Below are positions 24,135 to 35,403 of a stretch of 64,000 bases of DNA, one piece after another. The notes beneath the pieces were generated by a model. It searched no databases, was not told the origin of the DNA, and worked only from the letters and a program-made list of their open reading frames with translations. The position numbers were made by a program, and so were the translations under genes. The first letter of the stretch is position 1. Every line of letters begins with the position of its first letter. Source of the DNA: Caenorhabditis remanei (taxonomy: Eukaryota > Nematoda > Chromadorea > Rhabditida > Rhabditidae); contig NC_071332.1 of assembly GCF_010183535.1 (NCBI RefSeq), forward strand, positions 13,640,001 through 13,704,000. Reading direction: 5' to 3'.

Positions 24135-24650
24135 GATCGAAAGAAAAAGTATCAGAGAAAGCTCTCTTTATGAAGGATCGGTGCAATAAAAACCAAGAAA
24201 AACTTGTGTTGTGCTTTCGGAACCATATAAAAAGCTTCACGCAAGTTATTGTCTTTTCGTTGCAAACTACATACAAACATGCAAAAATGAAGTAATAATC
24301 GAAAAATCAAAAGTAATGGATTTTGAAAACATTGTATTAACGTAAAAGCAAAGTTGGAAGCACTGCTCAGCCAGTACTAGGGAATTACTCTGTTATCATC
24401 AGGAATTCATTACACGAGTCAATCTGCTTATTAATTTTATGAAGTTGGAATCGACTTTAATTACCACAATAAATGGTTTTGACGACGTTCGCTTATTCCG
24501 TTACGTTTTACTTGAAGTCCCAGTCAGAAAAAGTGTTTAGACACTCTTTTCCTGAAACTCCTTTCTCACTTCCCAATCGCATTTTCCGGAAAAGAAAACT
24601 ATTGAAACCCAATAAACATTTATTGAAAATTTGATCACTTCAAACAAAAA
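24135..24650. other. Intergenic region between lectin genes
   Basis: About 520 bases. It holds the lectin 1 promoter (module at 24165-24192), while lectin 2 ends at 24651. A poly(A)-type AATAAA lies near 24611. No other gene. Confidence 0.4.
24165..24192 (-). promoter_or_regulatory. Lectin-type core promoter module
   Basis: Minus strand: TTTTTATTGCA, a short spacer, then CATAAAG, about 30-58 bases above the start codon. The same order recurs upstream of the other lectin genes. The TATA-like half probably sets the transcription start (inference). Confidence 0.5.
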
Positions 24651-25547
24651 TTATCTTCTGACACCTCTCTTTCCACATGCATACAATCTGGTAACTGGTG
24701 AAGCTGGCGATGCGCACGTGTACTTGTCAAGGTCTCCATGCTGGAAATGAGTTCTCCAGACGGCAAAATCACTAGGGCCCACAACCCAATTGGGAGCCAC
24801 TATGAATTGTTGAATACAACTGGAGGCTCTAAAATTTAACACATTTAGTTTTTCAGGCGTAGAATCACAAAGTTTGCACAAATAAAGGCAAATCCATTGT
24901 CGAGAAGAAAAAGTTAACTCACCCCCAACTCAAGTTGTCTGGCTCTCCAACTCCCCACTTGAATCCACCGTTTCCAGTTGTGTGTCCATCAGTCCATCTG
25001 AATGTGTTGAATGGCCCACAACTGGCAACTGCACATCCTGCATTATTGGTAGCTCCGAGCCAAAGACCTCCAATAGTTCGGCCATTAGCTTGAACCTTTC
25101 CAAGGGCATCATTAGCAATAGTCATTCTCTCATTATCATTCTGGAATCCGGTGAGAGTCGCTCCTTGTCGAGCACATGCAGTTTCAGCCTGTTGTTGAGA
25201 GAACTGTCCGTTAGTAACTCCTGGGTTTCCTACCTAAAAATCGAGTTTAAAAATCAAATTTCAGATAATCTGCTCACCATGATGCACCAAACTCCATTCG
25301 GTCTGTCAAATCTATGCCATCCCGATGGGCACTCCTCTCTATTTGGTCTTGGTGGTGGTCTCGGTCTGCCTGGTGGTCTTCCTGGGGGTCTTTGCGGTCG
25401 CCCACGTCCACCACCACGTCCTCCTTCTTCAGAAGACCATGAAGATGAAGAGAACCTACCACCTCCTCGTCCTCCTCTACCGCCTCCGCCACTATAGATT
25501 GCAGTGGCAGTAGCCACAAACAGTAGGGTAAGAATAAGAGTGTTCAT
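24651..25547 (-). CDS. Secreted C-type lectin-like protein 2
   Basis: Second lectin of the cluster. Signal peptide MNTLILTLLFVATATAI; linker of Gly/Arg, a Ser block with WSSEE, and Arg-Pro repeats. Domain: CPSGWHRFDRPNGVWCIMV; exon 2 (about 25234-24927) with GATLTGFQNDNERMTI, GLWLGATNNAGC, TFRWTDGHTTG and a VGEPDN motif; exon 3 (about 24831-24651) with SCIQQFIVAP, GDLDKYTC and YACGKRGVRR. It is very close to lectin 3: exon 2 and the second intron are almost the same in both, which points to recent duplication or gene conversion. Predicted to be secreted; members of this family are often linked to gut or innate immune responses, which is inference here. Confidence 0.88.
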
Positions 25548-26096
25548 TCTTAACCTGAACCGAGAAACCTCGAAAAGTCCGATATTTGTAGGAAGAGAAG
25601 CTGCAATAAAAGTTTCTCAACGTTTCCTCTCAAAAGCGGAAGAATAAAAATTCAGCAAAAACGTATGCAGGTTAGTTCTAGAAAATAAATTGTCATGTGA
25701 TGAACATTCAGGATAATCTTCGAACTGCTTAAAAAGCAAGTCATTTTTTGAAATGGTGCTGGCACATTCTGTACGAAACATTTTTTAAATAGCTGTAAAT
25801 CTCGGAATTTGAAATTATTGTAAACACGCCAAGAGATCAGTTCTCGAAAATTTCAGAGAACCCGTCGCGATTTCTTAAAACTGAATCTATCTAGCTCGAT
25901 TTCTTTGTGGCTTTGTTTTTCATATCCGTTTCATGGCAATAACAGTCAAAAACCTATTTTGAGATTGGATCAATCATTTTGACACTTACATTCATTCCCA
26001 CCCAATTAGATAGAACTTGATATTATACTGTTCCATGATAAAAACAAAAGCAACAGGAGCAATGTTTATGAGGAATCATTTAAATTCAAGCATAAA
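25548..26096. other. Intergenic region between lectin genes
   Basis: About 550 bases holding the lectin 2 promoter (module near 25582-25611). AT-rich with no frame of note. Confidence 0.4.
25582..25611 (-). promoter_or_regulatory. Lectin-type core promoter module
   Basis: Minus strand: CTTTTATTGCAGC followed by an A/T-rich TACAAATA about 12 bases downstream, with the TTGCA core about 55 bases above the ATG at 25547. Same layout as at the other lectin genes; the TATA-like half is weaker here. Confidence 0.45.
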
Positions 26097-27022
26097 TTAT
26101 CTTCTAACACCTCTCTTTCCACATGCGTACAATCTGGTGACAGGCTTTGCTTGAACTCCACATCTGTATTTGTCCAGATCTCCGTGTTGGAAAGAAGTCT
26201 TCCATACCGCCCAATCATCACGCCCCGCAACAAAGTTAGGAGCCACTATGAATTGTTGAATACAGCTGGTGGCTCTAAAATTTAACACATTTAGTTTTCT
26301 AGACGTAGAATCACAAAGTTTGCACAAATAAAGGAAAATCCATTGTCGAGAAGAAAAAGCTAACTCACCCCCAGTTCAGGTTGTCGGGCTCTCCAACTCC
26401 CCACTTGAATCCACCGTTTCCAGTTGTGTGTCCATCAGTCCATCTGAATGTGTTGAATGGCCCACAACTGGCAACTGCACATCCTGCATTATTGGTAGCT
26501 CCGAGCCAAAGACCTCCAACAGTTCGGCCAACAGCTTGAACCTTTCGAAGAGCATCATTAGCAATTGTCATTCTCTCATTATCATTCTGGAATCCGGTGA
26601 GGGTCGCTCCTTGTCGAGCACATGCAGTTTCAGCTTCTTGATGTGAAAAATATCCGTTCGTTATTCCAGGGTTTCCGACCTAGAGCATTCGAAAGTTTCC
26701 GAACCTGATTCAAAGTATTTCTACTCACTAAAATACACCAAACTCCATTCGGTCTCTCAAATCTGTGCCACCCGGTAGGACACTCTTCTCTGGCAGGTCT
26801 TGGTGGTGGTCTCGGCGGTCGTGGTGGCCTATGTGGTCTACCTGGAGGTCTGCCCGGAGGTCTGGGTCTGTGAGGCCGCCCACGTCCACCACCGCGTCCG
26901 CCTTCTTCAGAAGACCATGAAGATGACGAAGAGCTGCCTCCTCTTCCTCCTCCGCCGCCTTCACCAATGTAGATTGCAGTGGCCGCGGTTATGAATAATA
27001 CAGCTAAAACAAAGGTGTTCAT
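26097..27022 (-). CDS. Secreted C-type lectin-like protein 3
   Basis: Third lectin, sister of lectin 2. The start at 27022 (MNTFVLAVLFITAATAI) is chosen over an upstream in-frame ATG because it gives a signal peptide matching lectin 2. Linker: Gly/Arg, a Ser-rich block, then a longer Arg-Pro stretch. Domain: CPTGWHRFERPNGVWCILV; exon 2 (about 26680-26373) with GATLTGFQNDNERMTI, GLWLGATNNAGC and VGEPDNLNWG; exon 3 (about 26277-26097) with SCIQQFIVAP, DKYRC and YACGKRGVRR. Exon 2 and intron 2 are almost identical to lectin 2, while the linker and third exon differ more. Intact. Confidence 0.88.
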
Positions 27023-28043
27023 TCTCAACCTGAAACTGAAGAGCGGAAAAGGCGCGATATTTGTAGGAATAGGTGGGTTGCAAAAAGCAACTTTTTTGAC
27101 CAAAGCGGAAAAATAAAATCGCGGACAGGAACGCATGATCGAACCGGAAGAAGACATTTTCATGAGTTTACTCAGTTTTGAACAAAAAAGTTTGCGGAGA
27201 TCGAAAAGTTTTCAAGCTGCTTTGCAACATGATGTATTGGTGTAATAAAGTGTCCATCCAATGCTATTTTCGATCTATCGCTAATATCATTCTTCATTTG
27301 TTTTCGAATCTTCGACCGACCAGAAGTAAATATGATATTCTTTTTTTCCATCAACAACTCCCGGCTTTTTGAACTTTAATGAAATTGGGTATCAAGATCC
27401 AGCGTGACGGTTATTTGAAAAATAGGTCAACTTGTTTATCTTATTTATCCCTTTTTTAAACTTCTAAAGTCGTTTCTCTTGTGTTTATTCTCGCAAAAAC
27501 GTTTTTTGAAATCGAGGGACGAGTAAATGTGTCTCTCTGTTTAACTGTCTATTTCTCTCACTCTTCCCTTGTCTCTCTTTCTTCTTTCTGTCTTTTTTCT
27601 GCCGTTCGATGAATCGATTTATTCAAATGAATTGCCTTTTCCTTTTAAACTTCCGCGCTTTGTTCTAATCATGGTCGCGTTTTCTCGGGAAATTTATCTT
27701 CCATTCTCATGTTTTTAAATTTGAAATGTTTAAAAAAGCAGGTTTCGTTAGTTTTTCATATAATTCAGTTTCAAATTTTTCGCTGTGATTGTCCATTTTT
27801 TTTCAGAGATTGTCCATTTTTATTTATCATTCATTCCAAACTTCAATCTAGTGACCACACTTAACAATTTTCTAAGTAACATTGTGAATAAGTTGAAATC
27901 GAACAACTATAATTTGAATACAGCTGCTCTTTTAGGCAAGTTAATGTTGAGATAACAAAAAAGAAATCTGTTTATTCGCTTCCTTGAATTTACTTCCTTC
28001 CTAATCACCATTCTTATTCTCAATTTCTTTTTCAGATCACAAG
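27023..28043. other. Divergent intergenic region
   Basis: About 1 kb between the lectin 3 start and the first SPK gene. The segment above 27022 resembles the lectin 2 promoter (shared GATATTTGTAGGAA near 27056) but its TTGCA core is altered (TTGCAAAAAG). C/T-rich runs occur near 27536-27600. A TTTCAG acceptor lies just before the next start codon, consistent with spliced-leader addition. No gene is supported. Confidence 0.4.
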
Positions 28044-29849
28044 ATGACTCCAATCGAAAAATTATTGCTCATATTCATGACCAAAATGACTAAACAAAGT
28101 AGAATACTGATGAGTATTCCCCGATTATGTCAAGAATTTCTGGAGGATTCTAAACTAACTCGAAAACCAGCAAGCATCTCAGCACAGTAATCATCATTTT
28201 TATTTTGAAACTATCCAACACAATATTTTCCAGTATTCAAAACATTCTGAAAGCTGTTCCCAAATCGGATTCCGATCTGCTAATGCACATTCGAATGTTG
28301 TTCAAATTTCACGCCAAAGTCAGCGATGCGATGAGAAACAAAATTAGCTCAACTTACAGTTCTTCGAGTTTCCGATTCGACGAAGCAGGACATTTAACAT
28401 TTTTCCATGCAGATGGTTTGGTACTCCATCATGCCAGTAAAAAAATAAATATTCTACAAAAGAAACCCGAGAACAGCGGAGAAGTTCAAAACAAGCCAAG
28501 TTCAAAAAAGTCAAAAGTTGTGAAATCGAAAAGGTTAGTGATAGGAAGTTTTATTCGTAACTGATTTCCGAAAATAATTACTATAAGCGAACGATTATTT
28601 GTGACGATAAATCTCCGTCAACGAAAATTTTTGACACTTTCGAGCTTTTTACTGCTGATGAAATTTTTTACAGAAAAACAAAGCCCGTTCAGGAGAAAGG
28701 AGTGAACAGACGCTGGCTAGCAAATCTAATAGTATCGGAGCAAGTCGTTCGTGAAGTCGAACCAGAAGAGCTAGTGGAAGAATATGGTATTGAACCGATG
28801 GAAATGAAAGAAGAACAACGATTTGTTATGGAGGAAGAGACGGTTTTGTTGGCTGAAATTAAACAAGAGAGGTTAGTGTGCACAATGTAATATCTCCTTC
28901 AAAAATGTATCCAAAACATGTTCAAACATTATTTCCTTATTCAGCTCTGACGATTTTGGAATCGAACCCTTTTTTCATTTCGAAAATGATGAAACCAAGC
29001 CGCAGTTCGATTCATACAACTACCAGTCTTCAGTGGGCATGTCGACAAGTAGTGATCATTTCTATGAAGCAACACCGTAAGTTTCCTAATACTAGTGGCA
29101 AAAGTTATGAATAATGTTTTTCAGATCGATTTCAAATCAGAATAATAGTGACAACTTTCATGTTTGTGATGATCTCTTTCATTCAACTTCCACTGATCTA
29201 AAGACAGAAATCGAACCATCCGCATCTTCTAGTTCCGCAACTCGTTTGGATTCTGGAACAGATCAAAACATATACATCAACCACGTGGAACAAGAAGAAT
29301 CTCCCATAGAAGTAAAGTTTCACCCTGAAGGGACTCTCGAAGAAATTGACGAAATCAATGCATTGGATCTTGCCAAAGGGATAAAACGGATGGCATATGC
29401 CTGTAAACTTACTCATCTGATCAAAAAAGCAGACGGAATCATCGCGGATCCTGATTTACAAAATAGAGTGAGATATTTGTATTTTAATTTTGCAAAAACT
29501 AATTTCATTTGTTTAGATCGTGACCGCACACTTCTCTCTTATTGTTGATGGGACTGTTGGAAAATGGAAGAGAGATGGTCTTCTCACTGATGTCAATGGT
29601 CATATGCTTTTAGTAGAGGTTCTGAACTTGTTTTGCGTTTGCGTACTGTTCGATTCAAATGCGAAATCTTTAAAATCAATACAGAAAGAAACTGAGGAGG
29701 TGATTGAAAAGCTTCGTAACGAGAAAGATGAGGTATAGTTTAAGCGAGAAATGTTCTGGAAAATAATATTCATTTTTCAGAAGATGATATCCGTTGCAAA
29801 CATTTGCGAATGTCTCGATACTCTACTGCAATTTGCCGCATCGTCCTAG
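28044..29849 (+). CDS. SPK-domain protein 1
   Basis: Nematode SPK-domain protein. The domain is named from SET- and PHD-containing proteins and protein kinases and is thought to act in the nucleus. The N-terminal region (exons 28044-28187 and about 28234-28533) has the helical LMHIRMLFKFHAKVSD, then FRFDEAGHLTFFHADG. A basic stretch (KPSSKKSKVVKSKR) follows, then an acidic, Glu-rich middle (EPEELVEEYGIEPMEM) and a Ser/Asp-rich part. The C-terminal third (about 29350-29849) has LDLAKGIKRMAYACKL, FSLIVDGTVGKWKR and KMISVANICECLDTLL and is shared with the next two genes. About seven exons, all in frame. The SPK match is weaker than in gene 3 but the overall layout is the same. Confidence 0.75.
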
Positions 29850-30893
29850 AAGATCTCATTGAAAACTCCTACTCTCGTACCCATCTCCAGTTGTTTCTTC
29901 TTTGGATTACCTTCTTTGCACATCTCCTGTTCTCTGTAATCTGTTCTTTTCTCTAATCTCTACCGTTTATTTTTGTTTCAAAATTGTTGTTTTTTTCCCT
30001 CGGATTTGGTAATTTACTAAAACGTTTATAGAATTCATTTTGAATCTGATTTAAACCGTTTTTCTTATTCTCAATAAAAATTCAAAATCTTGTTCCAGAA
30101 GATTCTGCATTACTGAAATATGAGTTTGCTCTATCGCTAGAAACTTCTAGTCATCTGTCCTTCCAAAATCTGTCACATCTCCCGTTTGTCTTCAGTTCAG
30201 ATGCAATGCAATGTTGTTGTTATAGGGATATGTCAATCATTCTTTCTCACAGACCTATTCTCATTCCATCTGTCAACGGACTATTCCGAAAAAAGATAGG
30301 AGTGTTCAGAACAAGCAATGTTTAAGATACCCATTCGCTCACTACAACAACCTTCCATGTCAAATTTCATTCCTCTCTTGATAGTAACATCCTATGTTCT
30401 TTTCTACAGAAATATTTCTCTCCTTTCCAAGTTTCTTTCTTTTTCTTTTCCGATTTTTATTTACACTCTCTGAGACACGCAATTTTATAACTCCTTTTTT
30501 CCTTTTTTACTTTGAAATACGTACTGAATATTGAGTTTTCTTTTTTCTTGCATCGTCAAACATGCTATCGATCAAAGAAAATGTTATTTATGCGGCACAT
30601 CTCACTCACACTTGCTCTCTTTCTACAATTCACACAGTCATATCTCTCTCCTCTCAGTCATTCTGAATGCTGCACATTGCACAGGATTTTGACCGAACGA
30701 CCCATCTGCCTACTCATCGCTTTTTTATTTCTTATTGATTTTACTCATCTTCTTACTCACATCAATTCATTTTCTTTATTTTTCGATATCTGTTAGAACT
30801 TTGACTCATCTTTTGAACGCCTGTCTCTCGCTTTTCCACGATCCATGAATCAATATTGCTGAATTTAAAGATCTAATTTTCAGTGTGAAAAAA
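29850..30893. other. Intergenic region
   Basis: About 1 kb of C/T-rich and AT-rich sequence. AATAAAAAT near 30072 may be the poly(A) signal of SPK gene 1. A 94-codon plus-strand frame (30512-30796) has low-complexity content only. A TTTTCAG acceptor sits 10 bases before the next start codon. Confidence 0.4.
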
Positions 30894-32340
30894 ATGTCGG
30901 CTATCGTTAATGAAAAAAAACTCCTTTCACACATGATAAAGGAGACTGTAGGAAAAACAACATTGCGAAGAGTGGAATTTGCCCACTCCTATGCCAGAAT
31001 TTCATCTTCCGGCTTGGTCCTAGTTTTGAAAGCGTGAGTAAATTCAGCATAGAACATTCATATACATACTATAAACGTTCAGCATATCACGAATTTTTCG
31101 TAAGTTGCATAAATTGGAGTGTGATCTCCTCGTGAAAGCAAGACTGGCATTTTTATTTCGTGGGCTTCTAAACTATCATTTGAAGAAACAGTAAGTTATT
31201 AGTTTTACAACAAATCTCACTGATTAATACATGTTCCAGGATCAAGACAGCTGGAACCATCAAATTGAAAAAAGGTTATCTTATGGAGTTCCGTTCGAAC
31301 GATGGATCATTGAGACTTCGATGCGATCCGAACTCGTAATCTTTATAAAATTATATAGACGCAGAATTAATAGATATAGTTTCTTGTAGATTAACATGCT
31401 TTTATTGCTAATGTTTCTACAGTATAACCACATTTTTGTTTTCAGAAATCCATCTCGATCGGTGACAAAAGAAGACGACAGTGGTAATGGGGATGAGGGA
31501 AATGATGAAGAATTGGGTGAGATGAAGGTTGAAACAGATCAAGTCGAAGATAGGCAGCCTGGTGCCGAAGAAGTTGAAGAAGCAAAACCGGAAGTGAATA
31601 ATGGAGCTCAATTGCCCCTCGAAAACAAGTGAGTTATTTGTTTTTCTCTTTGGCAATGAATTATTTTTCTGATTTAGTCTCTCTACACATGTCATCATCA
31701 AAGAGGAAGGAGATTCTGGACCAGTTACACCTGATAATAGCAGCCGTGTCCCCTCCGCGATCAAAGCTGAAAGTGTCCCATCCCCCGCGAGAGACCTCGA
31801 TTACAAAATGGAGGAACCGCAGAAAGAGGCTGTAAGTGCTTCTAAGTTGGCAACTGGAATCAAAATGGTTGCATACGCATGTCGTCTTGATGACGTTCAC
31901 CAGAAAACGGAGAAAACTCTTGCAGATCCAGGGATTCAAGAGCAGGTAAGATATTCTGGCCTACAAACCCAAACGAATTTGAATTGAAAAATCAAGAATG
32001 TTTTCTATTTTTCAGGTTATCAACTGGGATTTGTCAATTTTTGTTGAAGGTCTCGTTGGAAGAGTTCAACGATCACAGCTCCCAGATGGATGCACTGAGA
32101 CTGTTGTTATGAAAGTTTTCTTGGGGAAAATCGCGGACACAATTTTGTATTTGGTGGGTGCAGAATCCATGAGCCAAACAATTCAATTCATCAACGATGA
32201 AACTTCACGTATTGATTTTGAGGTATATAAAACATAACATAGTTTTTCAATAGTATACAAATAATTTATGTTTTCAGAGAAAGATCACACTGGAAACAGC
32301 TCGAAGCAGTCTCATTTCTCTTCTGGATCTGATCAATTGA
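30894..32340 (+). CDS. SPK-domain protein 2
   Basis: Second of three tandem SPK genes. Exons 1-3 (30894-31033, about 31083-31189, about 31241-31338) give EKKLLSHMIKETVGK, RIFRKLHKLECDLLVKARLA and the domain-end signature FRSNDGSLRLRCDPN. An acidic linker follows (KEDDSGNGDEGNDEELGE). The C-terminal region has SKLATGIKMVAYACRL, LSIFVEGLVGRVQR, AESMSQTIQFINDE and RKITLETARSSLISLLDL, matching genes 1 and 3, with introns at the same two places and phase 0. The stop is TGA 32338-32340. A nuclear regulatory role is plausible from the family; no binding partner can be inferred. Confidence 0.8.
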
Positions 32341-33198
32341 ATCGATTAATTATTCGTCTTAAACTTATGTCCAGTTTTACTTCTGTTTTTAATTAGCAAT
32401 CAAACAACGTCTTCTCTCCATTCGTTCTCCTCCACCAGCCCCCCATATTTTACTCACGAGTAGGAAGGGTCACCCACCATCCCTCTTCTCCCTCTTCTTT
32501 TTCCCCCTTCTCCGTTTTTCCATGTCCTCTTTCCCTCTTCTTCAGGGTCCTTTAGACCCCTTGTTCCCCTTGTTTTGTGTTCACCCATCGAATGTGTGTG
32601 TCTCCAAATTCATAGTGCTCTCCTACTCTTCTCTTTCTGTTGCCATCCGTCTCCTACATCCTCACAGTGTCTCTCCTTTATGTCCCTCTCTTCAGTGTCT
32701 CAACCATTCGAATGTAGCCTCTTTTTCGCGGCAAAAAGGTTCCTTTGAGAATGTATTGATTCGTTGTACCTTTTTCTACATATATAAATACGGTTTCGGA
32801 TGATTTAAACGCTTTTTTTCGATTGTCTAATTTCATTAGTACAATTTCTGATTTCAACTGAACTTCTCAAATTCCGGTCCATACTTGTTAAGGCCCGGCT
32901 TCCGAAAAATAGTAAATTTTTTTTCATCGAAATGTGAAAATTTTTGATGATTTTTCAGAGTTTCTTCTTATTCTGAATCATAGTCGAAAATTTGACCTTT
33001 GTGCAATTTTTTTTTGAAAAATTAAAAATTTTGACGGTTTCGGGGCTTTCTGGCTGGGACAAGTATGATAAATGATTATTGAATTCTCCGAAATTACGCA
33101 CTAGTGTGTTGATTACCCTGAATCTAATACAAAATATTCAACCCTCCGTCTTAACTATTCAAGGTACTTTTTTCAAGTTTATTTTTTCAGATTCGACA
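32341..33198. other. Intergenic region with a small repeat
   Basis: About 860 bases. The first part (32400-32720) is strongly C/T-rich. A candidate inverted-repeat element lies at 32881-33066. A TTTCAG acceptor precedes the next start codon by 8 bases. No gene. Confidence 0.45.
32881..33066. mobile_element. Candidate MITE-like element
   Basis: Short AT-rich segment bounded by ATACTTGT on the left and its complement ACAAGTAT on the right, with GGCCCGG just inside the left end and an imperfect GGCTGGG near the right. The interior carries runs such as TTTTTTTTCATCGAAATG. A similar element with the same end type sits at 38485-38712. No transposase, so it would be non-autonomous. Confidence 0.45.
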
Positions 33199-34933
33199 AT
33201 GCCGAAATCTTGTGACTATAAAAAACAATTAATCAGATACATGGTTGAGAAGACCAAAGATAGAACTACCCCATTGAGTTTGAGAGTATTCGCGAGAGAT
33301 TTCTTGACGACCACAGACGTCGTTCGACAAACGAGAAGTATTGAAAAAGTGTAAGTATCTGCTGCTTTATTCGAAAAATGAATCTTTCAAGAATCTGATT
33401 TTTCAGGTGTAGAAGAATCATGGCAAAAGCACACCTCTTGAAGAAGCATACCCTCACGAAAGTTCGAATTATGTTTGTGCTGAGTGGCGTAGTAAACGAA
33501 GAGTTCAAAAAAGAGTGAGTGATTTGAAAACGTTTCTTTATTCAATGACAATTTTTTCAGAATGGATCAGATAGGCACGTATAAAATTGACAATGCAGGA
33601 CATATTGAGACATTCAAGGCAAATGATGGAAGTTTAACCCTTGTATGCATGAATAATGGCAATGGCACAAGACTGAGATCACGATCTGAAAAGTAATTTT
33701 TAAACCTTTGAGTGTAATCATTTTGATCTAAGTCTTATTAGATTTTCTGGATGTCAACATTAAATCTAAAAACTATAATAAAACAATGTTAACTTTACAG
33801 GGTGAAAGCCAAAAAAGTCGATTCGGAATCCGACTCTGACGAAGACGAAGAAATGAATGCAACTGGAGGCGATCATGACGTCATAATCGACAATTATCCT
33901 CCAAATCACCAGCCGCCAGTTGCTCAATACAATCGAAGTGAACAGAAGTTGGAAGTAGATCAACAGCCCCCTCCAACATGGATTGGTATGCAACCACAGC
34001 ATTCATGGAACTGGGGTAATGAGCAGAATCCAGGTTACTCGAGAAATCAGATGACTAATTCCTGGAATGGAATGAACTCAAATCAGTAAGTTTTCATTTA
34101 TTTTAATCAAATGGGATTGTTTTGTTTTTAAGAATGTATGGCGCCCAACAACCTGTTTCTTTTGCTCCCGTTCCTCCTCCAGCTGCTCACTATTCAGGTT
34201 TTTCCAATACCAACCCGATCAGTCAATCGTAAGGTTACCAAAAAGATTATATTTCTAATTTTTTCTTTTCAGAGTTCTCGATACTCCCATCAAATCAGAA
34301 GTCCCAGATACTCCTTCTCATGATATCGTCAAGTCTTCAGAAGCGCCGGAAGACCCGAACAATATATCTGGTCTCTCTTCGTCAGAAATAATCTCGACGG
34401 GAGGAACGGAGACAATAAGTGCGTTAGACCTAGTGAAAGGAATCAGACGAATCTCATCTGTATATGATCTGGACAACTTGGAATACGAGGCAAATCAAAG
34501 AGTCAGGGATCTTCAAAATAATAACAAAGTGAGTTCATGATAATAAACAGGTTATCCGTGAACGAAGTGTTTTTACCAATTCATTCAATTTGTATTTCAG
34601 AATATCTCCCAATCTGTCGATTTCTCCATTTTTATCGAAGGAATCATTTGTAAAATCAAGCGTGCACCTACTCCGAATTCTGGTGGAATCAGCCTGAAAG
34701 AGTTCTTGATGTTTTTCCGTTCAAATGTACTGTATGATTTGGAGGCTCAGTCACTGGAACAAACAATGCAAGGAATCAAAGAAGACATTGAGCAGTTGCA
34801 GAATTCTGGAAACCAGGTACAGTGAAAATGAGAATATTTATCAAAAAATCTATATAAATTTCAGAAAATGGTGTCAATTGAGACGATTCGAAGCAACCTT
34901 GAGGCTCTACTGAACCTTACTAGATCCTCCTGA
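33199..34933 (+). CDS. SPK-domain protein 3
   Basis: The clearest SPK protein of the three. Exon 1 (33199-33350) reads YKKQLIRYMVEKTKDR, TTPLSLRVFARDF and VRQTRSIEKV. Exon 2 gives CRRIMAKAHLL and KVRIMFVLSGVVNEEFKKE. Exon 3 gives GTYKIDNAGHIETFKANDGS, the classic domain end. A basic/acidic switch (RSRSEK, then DSESDSDEDEEMN) is followed by a Pro/Gln/Asn/Trp-rich region and a Ser/Thr-rich part. The C-terminal region has LDLVKGIRRISSVYDL, FSIFIEGIICKIKR, AQSLEQTMQGI and KMVSIETIRSNLEALLNL. Introns in the C-terminal region match genes 1 and 2. About nine exons; the stop is TGA 34931-34933. Intact. Confidence 0.87.
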
Positions 34934-35403
34934 ACTTTTAATGGCTTTTCTTCTTCTAAATAATTCTCTTTTTCGCTTTATTTTTATCATGGAAAATTCT
35001 TAGAGCTCTTTGAAAATAAATTTAGAAGATGATTTTATGGATACTTCCCTAACTTGTATTGGTTACCAAAAGTATTTTCCAGTTTTCCAGTTCTTGCATT
35101 TATCACAAGAGTTAATGTTTTGTTGTTTTTAGTTTTTGTCAACTTCTTTGGTTCAAAATTTGCGAAAAACAATTGCCATAGAGCTCAAGGCTTATTTCTT
35201 AGTAAACTCGAATTTTCAGTAGAATCGTGTTTTTGCTCGATTCGCTATTCCTGAAATTAGATTTTGTTTTCCTTCCAATTAGACAAAAACTGGAACAATC
35301 AGAAATTCGATCTCTGCTACTAAAGGGAATTCGAGTTTCACCTGCTATACAGTCATCCGTACTAGATTCAAGGTAATATCAAAGGATATATCTTATTATC
35401 TTC
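34934..35403. other. Intergenic region
   Basis: About 470 bases between two plus-strand genes. A stretch at 35281-35371 is open and ends at a donor-like GGTAATATC, so it could be a 5' untranslated exon of the receptor; it has no recognised coding content. Confidence 0.35.

Noticed and set aside
24982..25497. Long plus-strand frame opposite lectin 2 (and similar ones opposite lectins 1, 3, 5, 6)
   Set aside because: These mirror the GC-biased lectin exons on the other strand; their proteins are low-complexity and carry no motif.
30512..30796. 94-codon plus-strand frame between SPK genes
   Set aside because: C/T-rich sequence gives Leu/Ser/Phe runs; no splice pattern or similarity.
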